Origin: Lacrimispora amygdalina
Lineage (GTDB): Bacteria; Bacillota; Clostridia; Lachnospirales; Lachnospiraceae
Direction: 5' to 3'
DNA: 42,009 nucleotides
NCBI RefSeq assembly: GCF_900205965.1
Contig: NZ_OAOF01000028.1
Span: 1-42,009, forward strand
Numbering within the stretch: position 1 is the first letter of the stretch; every line of letters starts with the position of its first letter. The notes under the pieces are model-generated. The model worked only from the letters and a program-made list of their open reading frames with translations, made no database searches and was not told the origin of the DNA. Made by a program: the position numbers and the translations under genes. Below are positions 32,327 through 40,238 of the stretch, one piece after another.

Positions 32327-33103
32327 TTATGAAAGATAATTTTTCATGGTTTTCAGTGCATTCTTTTCCAGTCTGCTCACCTGAGCCTGACTGATATGAA
32401 TTTCTTCCGCAACTTCCGTCTGGGTCTTTCCTTCAAAAAAACGCATATCGATAATATGTCTTTCCCGTTCAGGAAGTCTTCTCATGGCCTCGTTTAAGGA
32501 GATGTCCTCAACCCAGTTTTCCTCCAGGTTTTTCTTGTCACTGATCTGGTCCATGACATAGAGAGGATCCCCCCCATCCGAGTATACCGGTTCATATAAA
32601 CTGACCGGGCTTTGGATTGCATCAAGTGCATAGGTGATATCTTCCTTGCTGACTCCGATTTCATCTGCTATTTCCATGAGAGAAGGTTCTTTCAAGTTCT
32701 TTTTCATCAGGTTTTCTTTGGCGTATATTGCTTTATAAGCAGTATCACGCAGGGAACGGCTGACGCGGATGGAGTTATTATCCCGAAGATAACGCCGCAC
32801 CTCACCCAGAATCATGGGTACTGCATAGGTGGAAAACCGGACATTCTGCGTAATATCAAAGTTATCAATGGCCTTGATCAGCCCAATGCAGCCAATTTGA
32901 AACAAATCGTCCACATTTTCGCTGCTGCCGGAAAAACGCTGTATAACGCTGAGAACCAGTCTTAAGTTCCCCTTGATGTAATCTTCTCTGGCCTTTTTAT
33001 CTCCGTTAAGTATCCGCTTGAAAAGGACTTCCTTCTCTTCATTGCTCAGAAGAGGCAGTTTGGAAGTATTGACGCCGCAAATCTCTACTTTGTATCCAGA
33101 CAT
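32327..33103 (-). CDS. sigG: RNA polymerase sporulation sigma factor G
   Basis: A 258-residue forespore sigma factor. The N-terminus KVEICGVNTSKLP is the sigma-G hallmark that separates it from sigma F. Region 2 shows NLRLVLSVIQRF, DLFQIGCIGLIKAIDNF and FSTYAVPMI; region 3 shows IRVSRSLRDTAYKA; region 4 shows EGKTQTEVAEE and ISQAQVSRLEK. A GGAGGG ribosome site is present (minus strand, about 6 nt upstream). It points towards sigE rather than away from it, unlike the spoIIGA-sigE-sigG tandem of Bacillus and C. difficile. No convincing sigma-F type promoter could be picked out upstream. Confidence 0.96.
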   Translation of the reverse strand: MSGYKVEICGVNTSKLPLLSNEEKEVLFKRILNGDKKAREDYIKGNLRLVLSVIQRFSGSSENVDDLFQIGCIGLIKAIDNFDITQNVRFSTYAVPMILGEVRRYLRDNNSIRVSRSLRDTAYKAIYAKENLMKKNLKEPSLMEIADEIGVSKEDITYALDAIQSPVSLYEPVYSDGGDPLYVMDQISDKKNLEENWVEDISLNEAMRRLPERERHIIDMRFFEGKTQTEVAEEIHISQAQVSRLEKNALKTMKNYLS

Positions 33104-33215
33104 ATCTTTCCCTCCGCATCATTTTATTCTCTTACATAGAAATGATGTACTTATTCGAGGGCTTTTATACGATTGCCGAATTAAAATTTATTTCCAGTTT
33201 TTGGGCAGTTTTCCT

Positions 33216-33980
33216 TTACCTGTTTTTTTCATATAAAATCTGCAGACCTTTCAGCAGGAGAGCATCGTCGTAATGTATGTTGTGGCGGCACAGGGATATA
33301 ACAGAGGATGCAAGACCGCCTGTTGCAACGAGACTGGCTTCCATATGAAGCTCTTCCTGCATCCGGTCAATGATACCGTCAATCATCGCCGCATTGCCGT
33401 ATAATATGCCGTTTCTCATGCTGTCGATGGTGTTTTTTCCAATGATTCGTGAAGGCTTTTCCAAACCGATATAAGGAAGCTGGGCAGCCCGGCTGCTTAA
33501 TGAATCCAGGGAAACTCTGAGCCCCGGGAAGATGATGCCTCCTGTAAAATTCCCCTGCTGGTCGATGACAGATACGGTGGTTGCAGTTCCCATGTCAATC
33601 ACGATGATCGGAGGTGCAAAATCCTTTAAAGCAGCAACGGCATCCACAATTAAGTCACTTCCAACAGCCTTTGGATTATCCATCTTTATGTTCAGTCCTG
33701 TCTTCATGCCTGAGCCAACAAGAAGAGGTGTATTACCTGTCAGTTTTCTGACTGCAGAGAGGATTACCTCCGTGAGTGGTGGAACGACGGAGGATACGAT
33801 TGATCCTTCTATAGAGGAAAGCGGAAATCCGTTAAGATTCATGATGTCCTTTATATTTACGGCATATTCCAGCTCCGTTTTTCTGTGATTGGTGTTCACC
33901 CGTTCAACAAAATACGTTTTGCTGTTATCGATGCCTCCTATAACAATATTACTGTTACCGATATCAATGGCTAAAATCAT
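33216..33980 (-). CDS. coaX: Type III pantothenate kinase
   Basis: A 254-residue cytoplasmic kinase for the first step of coenzyme A synthesis, ASKHA fold. The phosphate loop is AIDIGNSNIVIG, the second is VIDMGTATTVS, and GGIIFPGLRVSLDSL is the pantothenate-side signature. The usual GADR motif reads GSDL here, keeping the Asp but not the Arg. ATG at 33980 is chosen because AAAGGAG lies 8 nt upstream on the minus strand; a longer reading frame from 34169 would run through the coaBC start region and lacks family similarity. It is divergent from coaBC, the next pathway enzyme, and upstream of sigG in the same direction. Confidence 0.94.
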   Translation of the reverse strand: MILAIDIGNSNIVIGGIDNSKTYFVERVNTNHRKTELEYAVNIKDIMNLNGFPLSSIEGSIVSSVVPPLTEVILSAVRKLTGNTPLLVGSGMKTGLNIKMDNPKAVGSDLIVDAVAALKDFAPPIIVIDMGTATTVSVIDQQGNFTGGIIFPGLRVSLDSLSSRAAQLPYIGLEKPSRIIGKNTIDSMRNGILYGNAAMIDGIIDRMQEELHMEASLVATGGLASSVISLCRHNIHYDDALLLKGLQILYEKNR

Positions 33981-34012
33981 GGAGAGAACTCCTTTCCAAC
34001 TTTTTTTTCTTG

Positions 34013-34021
34013 TGCTATACT
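34013..34021 (+). promoter_or_regulatory. Extended -10 promoter for coaBC
   Basis: TGC plus TATACT (34016-34021) is an extended -10 located 43 nt before the coaBC start. The -35 position (TTTCCA) is weak. It shares an 84-nt gap with the divergent coaX gene. Confidence 0.55.
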
Positions 34022-34064
34022 GTAGAGTATCATATTTTGAATGGAAAAACAACGGGAGGCTATT

Positions 34065-35252
34065 ATGCTGAAAGGAAAAACTATAATTCTGGGCGTTACA
34101 GGAAGTATTGCTGCTTACAAAACAGCCGGGCTGGCCAGCATGCTGGTGAAGAAAGGCTGTAACGTCCACGTAATCATGACTGAGAATGCCACAAATTTTA
34201 TAAATCCCATTACCTTTGAATCACTGACCGGCAATAAATGTCTGGTGGATACCTTTGACCGAAACTTTCAGTATCAGGTTGAACATGTATCCATCGCGAA
34301 GTTGGCGGATGTGGTGATGATCGCACCGGCCAGTGCCAACGTAATTGCAAAGCTTGCACACGGTTTGGCTGATGATATGCTTTCCACTACGGTTCTGGCA
34401 TGCAGATGTAAGAAATTAATTGCTCCTGCCATGAATACAAACATGTATGAAAACCCTATTGTACAGGATAATATAAGAATCTGCCAGTCTTACGGAATGG
34501 AAGTCATTACTCCTGCGGTAGGTTATCTGGCATGCGGGGATGTCGGTGCCGGCAAGATGCCGGAACCGGAAACTCTTTTTGAATACATTGAAAAAGAGGC
34601 TGCATATCAAAAAGATCTGGAGGGAAAGAAGATTCTCGTTACAGCGGGGCCTACAAGAGAAGCACTGGACCCAGTCCGCTATCTCACTAATTTTTCTACC
34701 GGAAAAATGGGATATGCCGTAGCCAGGGCTGCGGCTTTAAGAGGAGCCGAGGTTACTCTTGTAACCGGAAAAACGGAGCTTAAGAAACCTGCATTTGTGA
34801 AAGTGATTGAGATAGAGAGTGCCAGGGACATGTTTGAAGCTGTGAAAAAAGAGGCCAAAGATCAGGATGCAGTCATCAAGGCAGCAGCAGTCGCGGATTA
34901 TCGTCCCTCACATGTGAATACAGAGAAAACCAAGAAAAAAGACGGAGATTTGTCCCTGGAACTGGAGCGGACAGAAGATATTTTAAAATGGCTTGGAGAG
35001 CATAAACAGAAGGGCCAGATTCTCTGCGGCTTTTCCATGGAAACAGAAAATATGCTGGAAAATTCCAGGGAGAAGCTGAAACGGAAAAAAATAGATATGA
35101 TTGTAGCAAATAATTTAAAGGTGGAAGGTGCCGGATTCGGTACGGATACCAATGTGGTCACCATCATCACCAGGGACAAAGAGAAAGCTCTTGATAAGAT
35201 GACAAAAGAGGAAGTGGCACACCGTCTCTTATCTGAGATTTTTCCCACGTAG
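34065..35252 (+). CDS. coaBC: Phosphopantothenoylcysteine decarboxylase/synthetase
   Basis: A 395-residue bifunctional enzyme of coenzyme A synthesis. The N-terminal flavin decarboxylase half (CoaC) has ILGVTGSIAAYKT, the catalytic-His stretch EHVSIAKLAD, PAMNTNMYENP and the Cys-containing substrate flap ACGDVGAGKMPEP. The C-terminal synthetase half (CoaB) begins ILVTAGPTREALDPVR and has TNFSTGKMGYA. ATG 34065 is chosen with GGGAGG at 34054-34059, 5 nt upstream; ATG 34041 has no ribosome site. Divergent placement next to coaX puts two steps of one pathway side by side. Confidence 0.96.
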   Translation: MLKGKTIILGVTGSIAAYKTAGLASMLVKKGCNVHVIMTENATNFINPITFESLTGNKCLVDTFDRNFQYQVEHVSIAKLADVVMIAPASANVIAKLAHGLADDMLSTTVLACRCKKLIAPAMNTNMYENPIVQDNIRICQSYGMEVITPAVGYLACGDVGAGKMPEPETLFEYIEKEAAYQKDLEGKKILVTAGPTREALDPVRYLTNFSTGKMGYAVARAAALRGAEVTLVTGKTELKKPAFVKVIEIESARDMFEAVKKEAKDQDAVIKAAAVADYRPSHVNTEKTKKKDGDLSLELERTEDILKWLGEHKQKGQILCGFSMETENMLENSREKLKRKKIDMIVANNLKVEGAGFGTDTNVVTIITRDKEKALDKMTKEEVAHRLLSEIFPT

Positions 35253-35289
35253 CAGGAAAAATTCCGTATTCCAACTGCCAGAGTGAATC

Positions 35290-35318
35290 TTGACTTATGG
35301 TTAGAATCATACTACAAT
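35290..35318 (+). promoter_or_regulatory. Promoter of prfC
   Basis: TTGACT (35290-35295), a 17-nt spacer and TACAAT (35313-35318). Start near 35325, 32 nt before the prfC start codon. Confidence 0.8.
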
Positions 35319-35356
35319 AGACAGGACTCAGACGTATAATTGGAGGAATTATTTTT

Positions 35357-36946
35357 GTGAATATTGCAGAAGAAATAAAGAAAAGAAGAACCTTTGCCAT
35401 CATTTCCCATCCAGATGCGGGAAAGACCACACTGACAGAGAAGTTTCTTCTATATGGAGGAGCGATTAATTTAGCCGGCTCCGTAAAAGGCAGAAAGTCA
35501 TCAAGACATGCGGTTTCCGACTGGATGGAGATCGAAAAGGAAAGAGGTATTTCCGTAACCTCCTCCGTTTTACAGTTTAATTACGACGGATTTTGTATCA
35601 ATATTCTGGACACACCGGGACATCAGGATTTCTCGGAGGACACATACCGTACTTTAATGGCAGCAGACTCTGCAGTCATGGTTATTGATGGTTCCAAGGG
35701 TGTGGAGGCGCAGACAATTAAGCTTTTTAAGGTCTGTGTTATGAGACATATACCTATTTTTACTTTTATAAATAAGATGGACCGGGAAGCGAGAGATCCC
35801 TTTGAACTGATGGATGAGATTGAATCCGTACTGGGAATCAGAACCTGCCCGGTAAACTGGCCCATTGGCTGCGGAAGAGATTTTAAAGGAGTTTATGACC
35901 GTTATAAAGGTACGATTACCACCTTTAAAGCAGCCATGAACGGACAGAAGGAAGTAGAATCCACAGAGGTTCAGTTAGGTGACAGCCAGGTGGATGATCT
36001 GATCGGACCATCCTTTCACAGCCAGCTGATGGATGAGATTGAACTGCTTGACGGAGCCAGTGATGAACTGGATATGGAACGGGTGGGCAGAGGAGATTTA
36101 TCTCCTGTTTTTTTCGGTTCAGCGCTGACCAACTTTGGTGTTGAGACATTTTTACAGCATTTTCTTCAGATGACCACTTCTCCCCTTCCCAGACTTACTA
36201 CAACCGGAGTGATTGATCCTTTTGAGGAGGATTTTTCTGCGTTTGTCTTTAAGATTCAGGCGAATATGAATAAAGCACACAGAGACAGGATTGCATTTAT
36301 GAGAATCGTTTCTGGAAAATTCGATGCCGGAATGGAAGTAAACCATGTGCAGGGCGGGAAAAAGCTTCGTCTGTCCCAGCCGCAGCAGATGATGGCACAG
36401 GATAGAAAGATTGTGGAAGAGGCATACGGCGGAGATATCATCGGTGTGTTTGATCCCGGTATTTTTTCCATAGGAGATACTCTGTGTAAATCCAATGAAA
36501 AATTCGAATTTGAAGGAATCCCAACGTTTGCGCCTGAGCATTTTGCCAGAGTGCGCCAGATTGATACCATGAAACGGAAGCAGTTTATCAAAGGAGTCAA
36601 TCAGATTGCCCAGGAGGGTGCGATTCAGATCTTCCAGGAGTTTAATACTGGTATGGAGGAGATTATCGTAGGCGTTGTGGGGGAACTGCAGTTTGAAGTG
36701 CTGACGTACCGGCTGGAGAATGAATATAACGTAGAAGTAAAGCTTGAGAAGCTGCCATATGAATATATCCGCTGGGTAGAGAACAGCGCTGAGATTGATG
36801 TGTCAAAGATTCAGGGAACATCAGATATGAAGCGCATTAAGGATTTAAAGGACAACCCGCTGCTCCTTTTTGTGAACAGCTGGAGTGTGGGAATGGTACT
36901 GGATCGCAATCCAGGCCTGAAGCTTTCTGAATTTGGACATAATTAG
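35357..36946 (+). CDS. prfC: Peptide chain release factor 3
   Basis: A 529-residue translational GTPase that recycles RF1/RF2 after termination. G1 is HPDAGKTTLTEK, the switch I region has RGISVTSSV, G3 is DTPGHQDFSEDTYR and G4 is NKMDREARDP. The family-specific C-terminal portion ends in NPGLKLSEFGHN. The start is GTG, with GGAGG 10 nt upstream at 35342-35346. Length matches RF3. It is followed at 48 nt by yqeY. Confidence 0.96.
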   Translation: MNIAEEIKKRRTFAIISHPDAGKTTLTEKFLLYGGAINLAGSVKGRKSSRHAVSDWMEIEKERGISVTSSVLQFNYDGFCINILDTPGHQDFSEDTYRTLMAADSAVMVIDGSKGVEAQTIKLFKVCVMRHIPIFTFINKMDREARDPFELMDEIESVLGIRTCPVNWPIGCGRDFKGVYDRYKGTITTFKAAMNGQKEVESTEVQLGDSQVDDLIGPSFHSQLMDEIELLDGASDELDMERVGRGDLSPVFFGSALTNFGVETFLQHFLQMTTSPLPRLTTTGVIDPFEEDFSAFVFKIQANMNKAHRDRIAFMRIVSGKFDAGMEVNHVQGGKKLRLSQPQQMMAQDRKIVEEAYGGDIIGVFDPGIFSIGDTLCKSNEKFEFEGIPTFAPEHFARVRQIDTMKRKQFIKGVNQIAQEGAIQIFQEFNTGMEEIIVGVVGELQFEVLTYRLENEYNVEVKLEKLPYEYIRWVENSAEIDVSKIQGTSDMKRIKDLKDNPLLLFVNSWSVGMVLDRNPGLKLSEFGHN

Positions 36947-36994
36947 ATTGAAAGCAGGACCTGGAACTGTATAAAAACAAGGAGGAAGCAGATA

Positions 36995-37447
36995 ATGAGT
37001 AGAATTGATGAAGTAAGACAGGCAATGGTAGAGGCGATGAAGGCAAAGGATAAACAGAAAAAAGATGCTTTATCCATGCTCCTTTCTGCGCTTAAGAATT
37101 TTGAGATTGATAAGAAGGATCATACACCGATTACGGAGGAAGAAGCCGACGCAGTTGTGAAAAAGGAAATAAGACAGACTCAGGAAACCTTTGAACAGGC
37201 ACCGGCAGACCGTACAGACATAAAAGAAGAGGCATCTTTCAGAATTTCAGTATATAAAGAATTTGCTCCGGAGGACATGGGAGTTGACCAGATTAAGGAA
37301 ATCATCGGTGCGGTGCTGGCTGAACTTGGAATAGAAACACCTACTGCAGCAGATAAGGGAAAAATCATGAAGGTGCTGATGCCGAAGGTAAAGGGTAAGG
37401 CAGACGGCAAGGTTGTGAATGAAACACTGGCAGGCATGATGAAATAA
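36995..37447 (+). CDS. GatB/YqeY domain protein
   Basis: A 150-residue soluble helical protein of the YqeY family, related to the tail domain of the amidotransferase subunit GatB, which binds tRNA. Typical stretches are MKAKDKQKKDALSMLLSAL, EEADAVVKKEIRQ and the C-terminal KGKADGKVVNETLAGMM. Cellular role is not established. AAGGAGG lies about 8 nt before the ATG. It sits between prfC and a dipeptidase, with no terminator visible on either side, so the three are probably cotranscribed. Confidence 0.92.
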   Translation: MSRIDEVRQAMVEAMKAKDKQKKDALSMLLSALKNFEIDKKDHTPITEEEADAVVKKEIRQTQETFEQAPADRTDIKEEASFRISVYKEFAPEDMGVDQIKEIIGAVLAELGIETPTAADKGKIMKVLMPKVKGKADGKVVNETLAGMMK

Positions 37448-37478
37448 ATAGATCAGAATACAGGAAGGGGTGCGGATT

Positions 37479-38882
37479 ATGTATAAGAAAGAGATTAGCC
37501 AGTACATTGATTCTCATAAGGAGGAGATGATCCGGGATATCTGCAGGCTTTGCAGAATCAACAGTGAAAAGATGCCTTATAAAGAGGGCATGCCTTATGG
37601 TCCCGGGGCATTTAGGGCATTGGAGGAAGCACTTGAAATGGCAGACTCTTATGGTTTTACCATCAACAATTATGATAACTATGTGGGAACCGCTGATTTA
37701 AATGACAAGGAACACCAGCTTGATATTCTGGCTCACCTTGATGTGGTACCGGCGGGAGAAGGCTGGAAAGAGACAGACCCCTTTGAGCCGGTTGTAAAAG
37801 GTGATAAGTTATTTGGACGTGGAACTTCCGATGATAAAGGACCTGCTGTAGCTGCACTTTATGCAATGCGCGCTGTAAAGGAGTTAAATATTCCCTTAAA
37901 GAAGAATGTACGCCTGATCCTTGGTACAGATGAAGAATGCGGCAGCTCCGACATTGCTCATTATTATTCCATCGAAAAGGAAGCTCCCATGACATTTTCA
38001 CCAGATGGTGCTTTTCCTGTGGTGAATACGGAAAAGGGCGGATTAAATGGTCATTTTACTGCTGACTGGGAGCCTTCCGAGGCACTTCCCAAACTGGTAA
38101 GCATCAAAGCAGGACTTAAAGTCAATGTTGTACCTGGTAAAGCAAGTGCTGATGTTGCCGGGTTTGATAAAGAAGTATTAAGCCGTGCTGCCTCAGAATG
38201 TGAGAAAGAAACCGGTGTCCGCTACGAATTGGCTTTTGAGGGAGACATAACCCATATTACTGCAGTGGGTGAGGGCGCCCACGCTTCTACTCCTGAAGAG
38301 GGCAACAATGCATTGACCGGTCTGCTGGTTTATTTAACCAGACTTCCTTTTGCAAAATGTCCGCAGATTACCATGATCGGACGTCTTATGGAACTGATTC
38401 CTCACGGAGATACAGAAGGAAAAGCACTGGGAATTGCCATGAGTGATGAGCTTTCAGGAGAACTGACTCTGGCCTTCAGCCTGCTGGAAGTCACTGATTC
38501 AGGCCTTAACGGAACCTTTGACAGCCGCTGTCCAATCTGCGCTACAAAGGAAAATGTTTTGGATGTAGTGAGAAAGAATATGGAAGAAAAGGGATTTACC
38601 CTGCATAATGATTCCATGCGTCCGCCGCATCATGTTGACGGAGATTCAGTATTTGTAAAAACTCTGCTGAATGCGTATGAATCATATACCGGTTTAAAGG
38701 GAGAGTGCGTTTCCATGGGAGGCGGCACCTATGTTCATGAGCTGGAGAATGGAGTCGCTTTCGGCGCTTCTTTACCTGGAACAGACAACCGTATGCATGG
38801 AGCCGATGAGTTTGCTGTCATTGATGAGCTTTTGGTAAGTGCCAAGATCTTTGCGCAGGTAATTATAGATCTCTGTTCATAA
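37479..38882 (+). CDS. pepV: M20 family dipeptidase, PepV/Sapep type
   Basis: A 467-residue cytoplasmic di-zinc or manganese peptidase. Metal and catalytic residues are in LAHLDVVPAGEGW, RGTSDDKGP and GTDEECGSSD, with a late His in GGGTYVHELENG. A lid domain lies in between. I prefer ATG 37479, with AGGAAGGGG at 37462-37470 8 nt upstream, over GTG 37470, which is part of that site. The family releases amino acids from dipeptides in the cytoplasm. The gene ends just before the methionine transporter leader, which has its own promoter. Confidence 0.93.
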   Translation: MYKKEISQYIDSHKEEMIRDICRLCRINSEKMPYKEGMPYGPGAFRALEEALEMADSYGFTINNYDNYVGTADLNDKEHQLDILAHLDVVPAGEGWKETDPFEPVVKGDKLFGRGTSDDKGPAVAALYAMRAVKELNIPLKKNVRLILGTDEECGSSDIAHYYSIEKEAPMTFSPDGAFPVVNTEKGGLNGHFTADWEPSEALPKLVSIKAGLKVNVVPGKASADVAGFDKEVLSRAASECEKETGVRYELAFEGDITHITAVGEGAHASTPEEGNNALTGLLVYLTRLPFAKCPQITMIGRLMELIPHGDTEGKALGIAMSDELSGELTLAFSLLEVTDSGLNGTFDSRCPICATKENVLDVVRKNMEEKGFTLHNDSMRPPHHVDGDSVFVKTLLNAYESYTGLKGECVSMGGGTYVHELENGVAFGASLPGTDNRMHGADEFAVIDELLVSAKIFAQVIIDLCS

Positions 38883-38909
38883 AAAATTTTTGCATATTAA
38901 AAAAAACTA

Positions 38910-38938
38910 TTGACAAAACGGAATAGAAAGCGTACAAT
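38910..38938 (+). promoter_or_regulatory. Promoter of the metNIQ leader
   Basis: TTGACA (38910-38915), a 17-nt spacer and TACAAT (38933-38938), near consensus. The transcript should start near 38945, giving a leader of about 270 nt before metN. Confidence 0.88.
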
Positions 38939-38996
38939 ACGCCTCATAAAGACATACCTACTATTTCCGTAGGATTTAGGGAAAGGAGCGGTTGCC

Positions 38997-39092
38997 ATGA
39001 CCCGGTTAACAGCTATGCAGATGAATATGGATCAGATGAACGACATGTGTATGATGATGTGTTGTTACTCTGGATACGTAAAAAACCGATAA
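38997..39092 (+). CDS. Met/Cys-rich leader peptide of metNIQ
   Basis: A 31-residue reading frame with 9 Met, counting the start (residues 1, 7, 9, 11, 14, 17, 19, 20, 21), and 3 Cys (18, 22, 23), including the run MCMMMCC. The ribosome site AGGAG at 38984-38988 lies 8 nt before the ATG, and a near-consensus promoter lies 59 nt upstream. The stop TAA is at 39090-39092. It has no signal or membrane character. Its place before a methionine importer and a terminator fits a classical attenuation leader, like the Trp- or His-rich peptides of trp and his operons. It is too short for usual gene callers. A role as a stand-alone peptide, for example metal binding, is the alternative. Confidence 0.75.
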   Translation: MTRLTAMQMNMDQMNDMCMMMCCYSGYVKNR

Positions 39093-39155
39093 AGGAATTC
39101 ATTTGTATAGGATTGTGATTGGTGTTTGCTGGAAACCGCATATGCGGAAGTTTCG

Positions 39156-39189
39156 GGTCGCAGGTCTGTGCAAGGCTTGCGGCCTTTTT
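39156..39189 (+). terminator. Leader terminator before metN
   Basis: GGTCGCAGG (39156-39164) pairs with CTTGCGGCC (39176-39184), 9 pairs with two G-T, around an 11-nt loop. TTTTT follows. It lies 26 nt before the metN start, so transcription must pass it for transporter expression. Confidence 0.85.
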
Positions 39190-39215
39190 GTACATAAAAA
39201 GAAAGGAAACGACAC

Positions 39216-40238
39216 ATGCAGTCAGAAGAACCTATTATTCAGCTGGTCGGACTGGGAAAAGAATTTCATACCTCAAGCGGTCCCATTAAAGCATTAGACG
39301 ATATTAATCTGTCCATTGAACGGGGGGAGATATTTGGAATCATCGGTTTAAGCGGAGCCGGAAAAAGCACCCTCGTCCGTTGTATTAATTATTTAGAGGT
39401 GCCTACATCCGGTGAGGTGCTTTTTGAAAATCAAAGCCTGGCAGCCATGAATTCCAGGCAGCAGAGGCTGGCGAGACAGTCTATGGGTATGATTTTCCAG
39501 CAGTTTAATTTACTTGCCCAGAGAAATGTACTACAGAATATATGCTTCCCGTTGGAAATAGCATATATGCCTAAAAAGGAAGCGGTAAAAAGAGCCATGG
39601 AGCTGCTGGAGCTGGTTGGTTTAAAGGATCGGGCGAAAGCCTATCCTTCTCAGCTTTCCGGAGGTCAGAAACAGAGGGTGGCCATAGCGAGAGCCCTAGC
39701 CACAAATCCTAAGATTCTTCTGTGTGATGAGGCAACCAGTGCCTTAGACCCTAATACGACCAAATCCATACTGGGCCTTTTAAAAGAGATCAACAAAAAC
39801 CTGGGTGTTACTGTTGTTGTAATTACTCATGAAATGGCGGTGATTGAAGCGATCTGTGACCGGGTTGCCATCATTGACCAGAGTCATATCGCTGAGGTGG
39901 GCTGCGTAGCAGATATCTTTTCCGAACCCAAATCCAAAATCGGAAGACAGCTGATTCTTGGAGATGCGGCAGAACAGGCCATAGGGTTTGGAGGCAACAG
40001 AAGAATCCGTATTTCCTTTGACGGGCGTTCTTCCTTTGAACCGGTTCTTTCCAATATGATTCTCGCCTGTAAGGTGCCGGTAAATATTATGCATGCGGAA
40101 ACCCGTGATATTGGAGGAACTGCCATGGGCCAGATGGTGATCCAGCTGCCGGAAGAGGAAATTGACCAGAACCGGATCTTAAATTATTTAAAAACAGCAA
40201 AGATTAATTTTGAGGAGGTGAAGGATTATGACCTTTGA
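39216..40238 (+). CDS. metN: Methionine ABC transporter ATP-binding protein
   Basis: A 340-residue cytoplasmic ATPase. Walker A is GLSGAGKST, the signature is LSGGQKQR and Walker B is ILLCDEATSALDP. The C-terminal 75 residues (from about RRIRISFDG) form the NIL domain, which in E. coli MetN binds methionine and inhibits transport from the inside. AAAGGA lies 8 nt before the ATG. It is the first gene of metNIQ, behind the attenuator-like leader, and overlaps metI by 11 nt. Methionine rather than another NlpA-type ligand is supported by the NIL domain and by the Met-rich leader. Confidence 0.95.
   Translation: MQSEEPIIQLVGLGKEFHTSSGPIKALDDINLSIERGEIFGIIGLSGAGKSTLVRCINYLEVPTSGEVLFENQSLAAMNSRQQRLARQSMGMIFQQFNLLAQRNVLQNICFPLEIAYMPKKEAVKRAMELLELVGLKDRAKAYPSQLSGGQKQRVAIARALATNPKILLCDEATSALDPNTTKSILGLLKEINKNLGVTVVVITHEMAVIEAICDRVAIIDQSHIAEVGCVADIFSEPKSKIGRQLILGDAAEQAIGFGGNRRIRISFDGRSSFEPVLSNMILACKVPVNIMHAETRDIGGTAMGQMVIQLPEEEIDQNRILNYLKTAKINFEEVKDYDL

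Larger units (their letters stand above)
38945..39190 (+). promoter_or_regulatory. Putative methionine attenuator leader of metNIQ
   Basis: Visible parts in order: hairpin CCTAC/GTAGG (38957-38973); leader peptide gene 38997-39092; hairpin CCGCA/TGCGG (39136-39140 with 39143-39147), enclosed by GAAAC/GTTTC; terminator 39156-39189. Competing pairs: CGGTT-AA-CAGC at 39003-39013 can pair with GCTG-GA-AACCG at 39128-39138; TGCGG (39143-39147) can pair with TCGCA (39158-39162) of the terminator. I see no SAM-I riboswitch core and no T-box. Ribosome stalling at the Met/Cys codons could therefore set termination. This is inference from sequence alone. Confidence 0.7.

Noticed and set aside
33141..33170. 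Sigma-F/G type promoter for sigG
   Set aside because: GTATA is present on the minus strand at 33170-33166, but the -10 region (33150-33141) matches the consensus at too few positions.
33981..34169. 63-residue N-terminal extension of coaX
   Set aside because: It would cross the divergent promoter region and the coaBC start, lacks family similarity, and a good ribosome site precedes the internal Met at 33980.
38945..39190. SAM-I riboswitch or Met T-box before metN
   Set aside because: No SAM-I core pattern and no GGTGGTACCGCG-type T-box could be found; only the peptide, hairpins and a terminator are visible.
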